A DNA stretch of 64,000 nucleotides, taken from Rhizomys pruinosus. Lineage: Eukaryota > Chordata > Mammalia > Rodentia > Spalacidae. Within the stretch, counting starts at the first letter, position 1, and each line of letters starts with the position of its first letter. A program made the translations under genes and the position numbers. The notes under the pieces are model-generated. The model was not told the origin of the DNA. It ran no database searches and saw only the letters and a program-made list of their open reading frames with translations. Below, piece by piece: positions 54,242 through 64,000 of this stretch. The DNA lies in assembly GCA_009823505.1 (NCBI GenBank), contig VZQC01010551.1:48509-112508 (forward strand). Direction: 5' to 3'.

Positions 54242-54597
54242 TTTTGTTTGTTTGTTTCCTGTATCTTATTTCTTTTTGTTTTTTAACATTTTTATTGAAG
54301 TTATGTACATTTCATACATCGTTTCTCAGTCCAATCTAGACTCGTCTTGTCTTCTATGCCCCCACGCCACCTGAGTTGATGGACCCTGTCATCCCTACCT
54401 TGTGTCTTTTTCTGATTCTTTTTTTTTGTTTGTTTCCTGTATCTTATTTCTTTTTGTTTTTTAACATTTTTATTGAAGTTATGTACATTTCATACATCGT
54501 TTCTCAGTCCAATCTAGACTCGTCTTGTCTTCTATGCCCCCACGCCACCTGAGTTGATGGACCCTGTCATCCCTACCTTGTGTCTTTTTCTGATTCT
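54242..54597. repeat. 178-bp perfect tandem duplication at the L1 3' end
   Basis: The block from 'ttgtttgtttcctgtatctt' through 'gtgtctttttctgattcttt' occurs twice, about 178 bp apart, with no difference I can see by eye. It spans the L1 3' terminus and start of the 3' UTR. Confidence 0.92.
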
Positions 54598-54713
54598 TTT
54601 TCAAAGCTTTTTCAAAGCAGAGGATTATTGTCTTTGGGGGAACTTTACTGTTTCAGTCAGTTCCCTGTCCTGGTTCCTCTGCTGTTCTTGTTCCCACCAA
54701 TCTGTATCACTTC

Positions 54714-54791
<78 letters not shown>

Positions 54792-55082
54792 CTATACTAA
54801 AATTGTACAATCTGTACACAAACTGTCATTTCCATATCATATTTCAAGATTCACATTTTTCCTTTTTTTAAATTTATATTACTTTAAAATATGCCTATGT
54901 ATCCTCTACCCATATACCAAGATTACAAAGTCTAAAATGGTGGGTTAATTCTATATCCTGTTAAGGGATTTAATTATCAGAGCACAGTTGCTTTCAGGGA
55001 AAGGAGTATATAACGTTGATGTTGCTCAGTTTGCTTTGCAGCTCAGTGCTTGGTGCTAGCATCCACAAATGACAGATACAGT
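54598..55082 (-). mobile_element. L1 3' UTR (reverse) with (CA)n(TA)n
   Basis: Part of the twin-primed L1. It contains (CA)n at 54715-54760 followed by (TA)n to about 54788, a family-typical microsatellite position. Confidence 0.9.
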
Positions 55083-57315
55083 TCACCATCTGCTTTTCTG
55101 GGACTGTGTTACTTCCCTTAGCATAATATCTTCTAGTTCCATCCATTTATCTGCAAAGTTCATGATGCTGTCTTTCTTTGCCACTGCATAGAATTCCATG
55201 TAGATGTACCACTTTTTCTCTATCCACTCATTGGTTGAGGGGCATTTGGGTTGGTTCCAGCTCTTTACTATTGTGAAGAGAGCTGCAATGAGCATGTCTG
55301 TGCATGTATCTCTGTGGTAGGATGTCTTGTGGATACACACCCAGGAGTGGTATGCCTGGGTCAGGTGGTAAGCTCATTCTGAGTCTCTTCAGAGTTCTCC
55401 TTACTGCTTTCCATAGTGTTTGTACAAGTTTACATCCCCACCAGGAGTGGATGAGTGTTCCCTTTTCCCACAACCTCTCCAGCATTTGGTATCATTTGTT
55501 TTCTTGATCCTAGACAGTCTTATGGGAGTGAGATGATATCTTAAAGTTGTTTTTATTTGCATTTCCTTAATTATTAGCAATGCTGAACATTTTTTTGGTC
55601 TTTTTATAAAATTTTATTTATTTCTGTATGTGTATGAATGTACTGTCTGCATGCAGGTTTGTGCACCCATGTCGTGCAATGCCGTGGAGGTCAGAAGAGG
55701 GTATCGGATTCCCCTGGAACTGGAGTTCTCCTGGAATTGGAGATTCGAACGGTTCTCAGTTGCCATGTGGGTGCTGGGGATTGAACCCGGGTCCTCTGTA
55801 AGAGTGGTCGGTGCTCTTAACCACTAGGCCATCTCTCCAGCCCAAACATTTTAAAGCTGTTTCTCAGCCATCCTTATTTCCCTCATTTCTGAAGTCTCTG
55901 TTCAGCTCTTTACCCAATCTTTTGAGTGATTCATTTGTTTTCTTATTTCTTTGGTATTTTTGTGTCGTTTATATGTTCTGGAAGTCAATGCTCTGTCAGA
56001 TGTATCACTGATTGTTTCTTTTGATGTGCAGAAGCTTTCGAGTTTAATGAGGTCCTACTTGTCAATTATCGACTTCACTTCCTGTGCAGCTGCTGTCTGA
56101 TTTAGGAAGTCTTCTCTTACATCTATGTCTTGTAGGCTGCTGCCTACGTTTTCTTCTATCATCTTCAGAGTTTTGGGTTTCATATTGAAGTCTTTGTTCC
56201 ATTTGGAGTTGATTTTTGTACAGGGCAAGAGGTAGGGGTTTAATTTTATTCTTCTACAAGTGGTGATCCAGTTTTGCCAACACTGTTTGCTGAAGATGCT
56301 GTCTTTCCTCTATTGTGTCTTCTTGGTCCCCTTGTCAAATATGAGGTGGCTGAAATTCTGTATGTTCAAGTTTGGATCCTCAACTTTGTTCCATTGGTCT
56401 ACAGGTCTGTTTTTGTGCCAGTACCAGGCTGTTTTATGACTACAGTCATGTAATATAGTTTGAAGTTTGATATAGCAATCTCTTCTGCATTGCTCTTTTT
56501 GCTCAGGGTTGCTTTAGCCATTCAGGGTCTTTTGTTTTTCCATATGAATTTAAGGACTTTTTCCATGTCTGTGAAGAAACTCATGGGGATTTTAATTGGG
56601 ATTGCATTGAATCTATATATTAATTTGGGTAGAATGGACATTTTTACTATATTAATTTTTCCAATCCATGAGCATAGGAGGTCTTTCCATCTTCTGATGT
56701 CTTCTTCAATCTCCCTCTTCAGGGGTTTAAAAGTTTTGTTGTAGAGATCTTTGGTGTCTTGGTTAGGTTTGTCCCCAGGTATTTTATTGTTTTTTTATTC
56801 TATTGTGATTGGGAAGGTCTCCTTATATTCATTCTTCAGTTGCTTGTTGTTGGTATAAAGAAAGGCTACTAATTTTTGTAAGTTAATTTTATAGCCTGAC
56901 ACTTTACTGAAAGTCTTGATCATTTCTAGGAGTTTTTCTGGTGGAGTTTTTAGTGTCTCTTAGGTAAACTATCACGTCATCTGCAAAAACGGATAGCTTG
57001 ACTTCTTTTCCAATTAGTACTCCTTTAATTTCCCTTTCTTGTCTTATTGCCCTAGCAAGCATTTCAAGCACTATATTGAAGAGGAGTGGAGATAGTGGGC
57101 AGCCTTGACTGGTTCCTACCTTTACAGGGAATGTTTCTAACTTTTCTCCATTTAGGATCATATTGGCTGTGGGTTTCTTGTATATGGCTTTGATTACATT
57201 GAGGAATAAGCCCTCCAGTCCAATTCCCTCTAGGACTTTAAGCATAAAGGGAGGCTGGATTTTGTTGAAGGCTTTTTCTGCATCGATTGAGATGATTTTG
57301 TGGTTTTTGTTTTTC
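55083..57315 (-). pseudogene. L1 ORF2 3' half (RT to C-terminus), broken
   Basis: Reading the minus strand from 57315: the RT palm segment SIDAEKAF, then [20 protein letters not shown], then the catalytic-type FADDVIVYL (near 56965-56990; usual L1 motif F/YADD). The C-terminal domain follows, with WWGCKLVQTLWKAV near 55410-55440. The open part at 56904-57245 covers 114 codons; frameshifts and a B3 insertion (55600-55842) break the rest. It is a dead copy. Confidence 0.88.
55600..55842 (-). mobile_element. Young B3-like SINE inside the L1
   Basis: Reverse copy with the subfamily's internal near-duplication. The flanking 8-bp repeat 'aacatttt' (about 55587-55594 and 55844-55851) is a likely target duplication. 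It postdates the L1. Confidence 0.93.
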
Positions 57316-57326
57316 AGTCCATGTGA
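57316..57326. other. Inversion junction of the twin-primed L1
   Basis: Between 'gtttttcagtccatgtg' (reverse ORF2) and 'atagaccaaatcaaagaa' (forward ORF1). No long microhomology is obvious. Confidence 0.75.
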
Positions 57327-58086
57327 TAGACCAAATCAAAGAAATCAAGGAATATAAAGAACTAAAGGGAGATAATAACAAACTCAGGAAGGAACTAGAG
57401 GGAAAGAATGACAAACTGAGGAAGGAACTCAAGGGAGAGAATGACAAACTCCAGAAGGAGGTGGAAACACTGAAGAGATACCAGGTTGAAATGAGAAAGG
57501 AAACTGACCAGTGAAGCAAGGAGCTCCAAGAAAAGAATGACAAGCTCCAAAAGGAAGTGGAAATACTAAATAAATCAGAGGATGAAATGAAAAAGGACAT
57601 TGAACATTCACCTAATAAACAGGAAAGAATGGGAGAAAGCCCCAGGAACAGAGTGGAGGAAGCCGAAAATGGAATATCAACACTGGAAGATAAAGTGGAA
57701 GAACTAGAATGCACAAGAAAAGAATATGGAAAATTTTTTTAAAATGCAAGAGTGGAACAATCAAGAAATGTGGGACACTATGAAAAGATCAAACCTCCAC
57801 ATTATAGGGCTAGAGGAAGAAGAATCCCAAAACAATGGTATTGATCAAATCTTCAACAGAATAATAGAAGAAAATTTCCCCAGACTGAAAAAAAAAAAAA
57901 ACAAGCAAATCCATACAAGAAGCACATAGAACACCAAATAGACAGGATCAGGAAAAAAAAACTCCCCATGCCATATCATACTTAAAACTCTAGACACCCA
58001 AAACAAAGACAAAATACTGAAAGCAATGAGAGAAAAACAACAAATTACACATAAGGGGAAACCCATCAGAATTATAGTGGACTTTT
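57326..58086 (+). pseudogene. L1 ORF1, 5'-truncated and broken
   Basis: Starts mid-ORF1 in the coiled coil: [15 protein letters not shown], then a repeated KLRKEL(E/K)GKND-type segment with about 42-bp periodicity, as seen in length-variable rodent L1 ORF1 coiled coils. Stops at 57512, 57740 and later interrupt it. The RRM-like region with LHIIGLEEEE follows, and the reading reaches THKGKPIRI before a nested L1 fragment splits it. Confidence 0.88.
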
Positions 58087-59077
58087 TCTTTTCTTTTTTT
58101 TGTGCTTTTATTGATGTTTTGTGTGTTTCAGACATCATTTTTCAATTCAGTTTAGACATATTCCCTTTTCCCTTCCCCCCACCCCACCCCAGATCATGCA
58201 TTCTGCCATAACTGTCCTGCATCTCTCAGTGGTTTTTTTATGCTTAGAAATTCACATTTTCCTCCATTAGTTTTATATTACTCTAAAATATGGATACATA
58301 CTCTCCACCCATATACAGTAATTACAGAGTCTGAAAATAAGTAGTGGGTGGATTCTAGAGCCCCTTGAGAGATTTACATTATAACAACATAGTTGCTTTC
58401 AGATAAACAAAAATATAACAATAATGTTGTTTAGCTTGCCTTTCATCTGGAGGATTTGGTGTTATCATCCACAAATGAGGGAAACAATTCTCTGTTTTTC
58501 TGGGACTGTGTTACTTCACTTAGCATAATGGCTTTGAGCTCCATCCATTTACCTGCAAAGTTCATACAAAATAACTGTCTGCATGTAGGTTTGTGCACCC
58601 ATGTCGTGTAATGTCGTGGAGGTCAGAAGAGGGTCTCGGATTCCCCTGGAACTGGAGTTCTCCTGGAATTGGAGTTACAGATGGTTCTTAGTCACCATGT
58701 GGGTGCCTCTGTAAGAGGAGGTCCTCTGCAAGAGCAGTCGGTGCTCTTAACCACTAGGTTATCTCTCCAGCCCCCATAATGTCATCTTTCTTTACTGCTG
58801 AATAGTACTCCATTGTGTAGATGTATCACATTTTTGTCATCCAGTTGTCTGTTGAGGAGCATTTGGGTTGATTCCAGCTCTTCGCTATTGTGAAGAGAGC
58901 TGCAGTAAACATGGATGTGTATGTATCTTTGCAGTAGGATGAGTCTTTGGGGTATATACCCAGGAGTGGTATGACTAGGTCAGGTGGTAGACTCATTTTG
59001 AGTATTTTAAGGGTTCTCCACACTGCTTTACATAGTGGTTGCACAAGTTTACATTCCCACCAGCAGTGGATGAGTAC
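58087..59077 (-). mobile_element. Second L1 3' fragment nested in ORF1
   Basis: Reverse L1 from poly-T and 'gcttttattgatgttttgtg' to the ORF2 C-terminal region ('aggagcatttgggttgattc', 'tacattcccaccagcagtgg'). Flanked by 'agtggactttt' at 58076-58086 and 59078-59088, so ORF1 sequence resumes exactly after it. 5'-truncated. Confidence 0.93.
58569..58776 (-). mobile_element. B3-like SINE nested in the nested L1
   Basis: Reverse B3 of the young subfamily with a local rearrangement, 'gtgcctctgtaagaggaggt', in the B-box region. It lacks a normal A-tail region. This is the third nesting level at this locus. Confidence 0.9.
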
Positions 59078-59088
59078 AGTGGACTTTT

Positions 59089-61156
59089 CAATGCAAACTA
59101 TGAAAGCCAGAAGAACGTAGACAAAAGTATTCCCAGTATTAAATGACTATAGATGCCAACCCAGATTACTATACTGAGCAAAAATGTCAATCATAGTTTA
59201 AGAAGAAAGAAAAATCTTCCATGACATAAATAAAATGAAAGAATACATGCCCAGGAAACCAACTCTTCAGAAAATACTTGAAGCAACTCAAATGTCAGAA
59301 GAAAGGATCAACTATCCCCAAACAGTGAAAGAAAGAAACTAATCAAAGTATAACTACAAAAATACAAACCTAGACCAAGAATGCAAACAGAAAATAGGAT
59401 GAAAGAAGCAACACACATCTCTCAATAATAACCTTAAATAGTAATGGGCTAAATTCCCCAATCAAAAGACATAGACTGGGAGAATGGATTGGAAAATAGA
59501 ATCCATCTATATGCTGTCTACAGGAAATACATCTCATCCTCAAGGATAGGCGCCAACTTAAAGTGAAAGGATTGAAAAAATTTTCCAAGCAAATGGAACC
59601 CAAAAGCAAGCAGGAGTTGCCATTCTAATGTCAGACAAAATACCTCAAGGTAAAACTAATCAGAAGAGACAAACAGGGCCATTACATCCTTATCAAATGA
59701 AAAATTAACTATGAAGATTTTACAATCATAAATATATATGCACCAAACTCTTGTGCACCCAACTTTATAAACCCAGTCCTGCAAGACCTTAAGGCATAGA
59801 TTAATCCCAGCATGCTAATAGTGGGGGATTTCAATACCCCACTGAGCCCTTTGGATAGGTCAACTGAACAAAGAATAAACAGACATCTGAAGTGAATAAT
59901 ACAATACACCAAATGGACCTCACAGACATCTGCCAAATATTCCACCCAAACGCCAGAGAATATACTTTCTACTCAGCACCACAGGGAACCTTCCCCCAAA
60001 TCAACTACATACTGGGACACAGAAAAAACCTCAACAAATACAAAAGGTTTGAAATAATTTCATGTATTCTATCAGACCACAGTGAAATAAAGCCCAATAT
60101 CAACATCAAGATAAGCCCTGCCACCTATAAGAACACATGGAGACTAAACAATACATTCCTAAATAATGAATGGGTCAAGGAAGAAATTAAGAAAGAAATA
60201 AAAGCATTCCTGGAACTAAGTGAAAATGACAATACAACACAACAAAACCTTTGGGATACTTTAAAAGCAGTCCTAAGAGGGAAAGTTATAGCCCTGGGTG
60301 CCTACATTAAAACAAACAAACAAACAAACAAAACAGAAAGAGTACAAATAAACTATCTAACACTGCAGCTAGAAACACTTGATAGACAACAACAAATGAA
60401 CCCTAAACCCGACAGATAGGAAGAAATAACAAAAATCCCAGCAGAAATCAATGAAATAGAAACAAGGAAAACAATACAAAGAATGATTCCAAAAGTTGAT
60501 TCTTTGAAAGTGTAAACAAGATAAACAGACCTCTACCCTAGTTAACCAAAAGAAAGAAAGAGCAACTACAAATCAATAGAATTCATGATGAAAGGGGAAA
60601 CATCACAACAGACAATGAAAAAAATCCAGACAATCATAGGAGAATACTTCAAAAACCTATCCTCTACTAAACTTGAAAACCCAAAAGAAATGGATGAATA
60701 TTTGAAATCCTGAGAAGCAAACATAACCAATAAGAGATTGACAGTTTAAACAGACTCATAATATTTGAGGAAATTGAAGATGTAATAAAAAACCTCTCAA
60801 CTAAAAATAGACCAGGTCCAGATGGTTTCACAGCAGAATTCTACAAAACATTTAAAGACTTACAGCCATTATTTCTCAAACTGTTCAGAAGGATACAAGC
60901 AGAGGGAAATCTCCCAAACTCCTTCTATGAAGCCAGCATCACTCTAATACCAAAACCAGGCAAAGATACAACCAAAAAAAGAAAACTATAGATCCATCTC
61001 ATTAATGAATACAGATGCAAAAATTCTCAACAAAATACTTGCAAACCGCATACAGACCCACATCAAAAAGATCATCCATCATGATCAAGTTGGATTCATA
61101 GCAGAGATGCAGGGGTGGTTCAACATATGAAAATCAATAAATATCATAAAACACAT
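59089..61156 (+). pseudogene. L1 ORF1 end and ORF2 endonuclease-RT part, broken
   Basis: ORF1 C-terminal domain (MQTMKARRT) to about 59340, then ORF2. NGLNSPIKRHRL (about 59440) and INIYAPNS then GDFNTPLSPLD (about 59740-59860) are endonuclease motifs. [14 protein letters not shown] (about 60077-60118) holds the catalytic [18 protein letters not shown] (about 60806-60860) begins the RT domain. The longest open stretch is 59892-60419 (176 codons). Many stops. Confidence 0.88.
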
Positions 61157-61170
61157 AAAAATTGTATTTC

Positions 61171-61325
61171 TTTTTTAGGGGGGTATTTTTGAGACAGGGT
61201 CTCCCTAGCCCCAGATGTCCTGGAACTCACTCTGTAGACCAGGCTGGCCTTGAACTCACAAAGATCCGCCTGCCTCTGCCTCCCAAGTGCTAGGATTAAA
61301 GGCATGCGCCACCACGCCTGCCTAT
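61171..61325 (-). mobile_element. B1 SINE inserted at the L1's target duplication
   Basis: Reverse B1 ('aggcgtggtggcgcatgcct' on the minus strand) with poly-T. It is flanked by 'aaaaattgtatttc' at 61157-61170 and 61326-61339. This is the same word as the L1's own flank at 54177, so three copies of the word exist. Confidence 0.93.
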
Positions 61326-61384
61326 AAAAATTGTATTTCTAAGATAACAACAATGTGCAAAGCCACATTCTCCCACAGATTAGA

Positions 61385-61482
61385 AGAAAACATATGCACA
61401 TCACACATGTAGTGAGAAAATGTATGCAGATCACACATGTAGTGAGAAAACGTATGCACATCACACATGTAGTGAGAGCTCA
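61385..61482. repeat. 30-bp tandem repeat, three copies
   Basis: Unit ATGCACATCACACATGTAGT then GAGAAAACGT, nearly identical in three copies, within the L1M. Confidence 0.93.
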
Positions 61483-61530
61483 AGATTCAGGAAATATAAC
61501 CAATTTTTACAACTCAGCAATAAAAAGACA

Positions 61531-61760
61531 TAGAACTAATTTTAGATGTCCACTGTGCTATAGTAGCACATCAAATAACTTAATTTTAAAATGAGCAAAA
61601 AGTTTGAATAGGTATTTCTACAAAGAGAGTATATGAATGATCAATAAGCCATGAACTAATTTTAGATGTCCACTGTGCTATAGTAGCACATCAAATAACT
61701 TTAAAATGAGCAAAAATTTAAATAGGTATTTCTACAAAGAGTATATGTATGTTCAATAAA
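61531..61760. repeat. ~115-119-bp tandem duplication
   Basis: 'gaactaattttagatgtcca' to 'caaagagagtatatgaatg' is followed by a second copy with small indels. Absent from other L1M pieces in the window. Confidence 0.92.
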
Positions 61761-62189
61761 CCCATGAAAAGACTCTGAGCTTCATTGTTCATTGGCAAAT
61801 GAGTATCCAAAGTACAATGAGATATCACTTCACAGACATTGAAAGATATGTGATCAAAAAGCAGGCAATAAGATGTTGGTGAAGAAGTAGAGAATTGAAG
61901 CTGGGAATGTAAATCAATGCAGCCATTTTGGAAAACCTTTTGACAGTCTCTTAAAATGTTAAACATATTACCATATGCCTGTTAAATTTCACTCAGTATC
62001 AAGAAGGTTGAGAAGCACTCATGGCAGCATTATTCATAATACCCCAAAGCTGAATTAAACCAGATATTCATCAACTAATGAATGGATGCACAGAATGTGG
62101 AGTTTGTCTTAAATAGGCTTAGCCATGAAACCAATGGAATGCTAATATATTCTGCAGTGTGGGTAAACCTTGAAACCATGGTTCTGAGT

Positions 62190-64000
62190 GGGACAATAGC
62201 CTCAAAAACAATAAGATATCTAGGAACAAACCTAACCAAAGACACCAAAGACCTCTACAACAAAAATTTTAAACCCTTAAAGAAAGAAATTGAAGAAGAC
62301 CTCAGAAGATGGAAAAACCTCCCATGCTCATGGATTGGGAAAATTAACATTGTAAAAATGTCCATTTTACCAAAACTCTTGTATAGATTTAATGCAATCC
62401 CAATCAAAATCCCCAAGAGTTTCTTCACAGGCTTGGAAACAAAAGTTCTTAAATTCATTTGGAGAAACAAAAGACCCCGAATAGCCAAATCAATCCTGAG
62501 TGAAAAGAGCTACACAGGAGGGATCTCTATACCAGATTTTAAACTATACTACAGGGCTATAGTCATAAAAACAGCCTGGTACTGGCACAAAAACAGACCT
62601 GTTGACCAATGGAACAAAACCGAAGATCCAAATCTGAGCACATACAATTTCAGCCATCTCATATTTGACAAGGGGGCCAAGAAACCACAATGGAGAAAAG
62701 ACAGCATCTTCAGCAAGTGGTGTTGGCAAAACTGGATCACCACTTGTAGAAGAATGAAATTAAACCCCTACCTCTCGCCCTGTACAAAAGTCAACTCCAG
62801 ATGGATTAAAGACCTCAACGTGAAACCCCAAACTCTGAAGGTGATAGAAGAAAAAGTTGGCAGCAGACTACAAGACATAGGCGTAGGAAAAGACTTCCTA
62901 AATCAGACAGCAGCTGCACAAGAATTAAGGTCGACAATTGACAAATGGGACCTCATCAAACTCACAGTTCTGTAAACTAAAAAGAAACAATCGAAGGAAA
63001 GTCAAGAGAAATCCAGCGTTGGAGGAACTTCACTGCAGATACATTGACCAAAGCATTGATTTCCAGAGTATACAAATACTCAAAAAACAAAGAAAAAGAA
63101 AACAAATGGACCCTACTCAATAGATGGAGCAAAGAACTGAACAGAGACTTTCACAAGTGAGGATATTAGAGAATGTGAACACTTTTTAGAAAAATCAAGA
63201 AGTGTTCAACATCCTAATCATTAAGGAAATGCAAATAAAACCACTTTAAGATATCATCTTACTCCAATAAGACTGGCTAGGATCAAGTAAAATAAATTTA
63301 ACCAGTTGCTGGAGAGGTTGTGAGGAAGAAGGGAACACTCATCCATGCTGTTGGGAATGTAAATCGTACAGTCCACTATGGAAAAGCAGTGTGGAGACCT
63401 TTTGGAAGACTCGGAAGAACTTTGCACCTGACCCAGCCATACCACTCTCTGGTGTATGTACCCGCAAGACTTATTGCCACACACAGAGATAATGCACAGC
63501 CATGTTTATTGCAGCTCTCTTCACATAGCCAAGGATCTGGAACCAACCAAAAATCCCCTCAACTGACGTAGATGGACTAGAGAAAATATGTGGTAATTTA
63601 CACATGGAGTGCTCTATGCAGCAAGTAAAGAGACAAGACGGCTTCACGAGTGCTTTGCGGAAAAATGCCTGGAGCTAGGGAACATCAGCTAAGAGAAGTA
63701 AAACAGTACCCCCAAGACAAAAAACAAAGACAACTGGTATCCCTCACTCTGTGGCGATGGCTATGCCAATTACCCAGTTGTCAAGTATTTTCTGTGTAGG
63801 GCCCCCCTGAGTTTTGTACAAGATCAGATTGGGCATAATGCAGTTTGGAAACCAAACAAAGACAACGATCCGCATCAAAGAACCTGACTGCGTAATCAGT
63901 GAACTTCTGCTCCAAAACAGCGTCAACTCTCCCCATGGAACAATCTGAGAACGACTAAGAGATAAGGCCTGTTGGCAGATCCATGATGCTCTGGCGGGGT
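62190..64000 (+). mobile_element. L1 ORF2 C-terminal segment, runs to window end
   Basis: The frame 62082-62975 covers L1 ORF2 thumb and later regions: [54 protein letters not shown], and ends DLIKLTVL with a stop at 62973-62975, earlier than L1 ORF2 normally ends. The frame-broken C-terminal domain continues to about 63750. About 250 codons are uninterrupted, so this copy is younger than the L1M it abuts. The tail lies outside the window. Confidence 0.9.

Larger units (their letters stand above)
54191..61156. mobile_element. 5'-truncated L1 with twin-priming inversion, nested insertions
   Basis: One insertion flanked by 'aaaaattgtatttc' (54177-54190 and 61157-61170). Its 3' part is on the minus strand: 3' UTR at 54290, then ORF2 C-terminus up to the RT domain at about 57315. 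Its 5' part is on the plus strand: ORF1 from about 57326, then ORF2 endonuclease and RT up to 61156. The two ORF2 segments meet at nearly the same RT position, just before the segment that reads '[14 protein letters not shown]'. This head-to-head form is the signature of twin priming. A B3 and another L1 fragment later inserted into it. Stops and frameshifts make it non-autonomous. Confidence 0.9.
61340..62185 (+). mobile_element. Ancient L1M ORF2 end/3' UTR, right half
   Basis: Continuation of 53640-54190: 'acccatgaaaagactctgag', 'gtacaatgagatatcacttc', 'gaatgtaaatcaatgcagcc', 'cagcattattcataatac' and 'aaccttgaaaccatg' are in L1M order. It carries two local duplications (listed separately). 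Confidence 0.8.

Noticed and set aside
54191..61156. Two separate L1s in opposite orientation
   Set aside because: A single flanking target repeat and near-contiguous ORF2 breakpoints favour one twin-primed insertion. Retained as an alternative until divergence of the arms is measured.
62082..62975. 297-codon open frame as a host gene
   Set aside because: The sequence is L1 ORF2; its first part even reads through L1M sequence before the younger L1 begins. It is a truncated transposon frame.

Overview
This is vertebrate nuclear DNA from a rodent, almost certainly a muroid. B1, B3/B2-type, B4 and ID SINEs, rodent URR1-like hAT repeats and rodent L1 3' ends occur on both strands throughout. The youngest SINEs are a B3-like subfamily ('gatggcctagcggttaagagc', with an internal near-duplication) that does not look like the young B2 elements I know from house mouse, rat, hamsters or voles. 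I therefore suspect another muroid lineage, but cannot name the species. The base composition is AT-rich, with no CpG island and no prokaryotic signals.

Gene content is low. About 1-17.8 kb (+ strand) is the 3' end of a protein-coding gene. A 113-bp internal exon (10893-11005) and a terminal exon (16715-16760) have correct splice sites and compatible phases. Spliced, they encode a 51-residue C-terminus ending in DFL-stop, followed by a 3' UTR of about 0.95-1.0 kb. I do not recognise the gene. From about 17.8 kb to the end I see no convincing host gene.

The intergenic part is a record of insertions. At 21.4-25.3 kb lies a degraded ERV with two LTRs and a Lys-tRNA primer-binding site; its leader carries a 17-copy, roughly 46-bp minisatellite. 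Two U1 snRNA fragments occur at 6.9 kb (81 nt, with a consensus 3' box) and 26.4 kb (21 nt plus poly(A)). SINEs with readable target-site duplications (TSDs), ancient L1M/MIR/MaLR relics and rodent hAT-like elements fill 25-50 kb. Two GC-rich coding-like minisatellites sit at 39.7 and 43.5 kb.

From 51.5 kb to the end the window is mostly L1. At 54191-61156 a single 5'-truncated L1 has the head-to-head inverted structure of twin priming. It carries two nested insertions (a B3, and another L1 fragment that itself holds a B3), and it sits inside an ancient L1M whose sequence resumes on the other side. A later B1 landed in its TSD, leaving three copies of that short sequence. A further L1 ORF2/3' segment runs from 62.2 kb to the window end.

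I found no new multi-gene system. The most unusual items are the minisatellite in the ERV leader, the U1 fragments, the chimeric B3-B1 SINE and the layered L1 locus.
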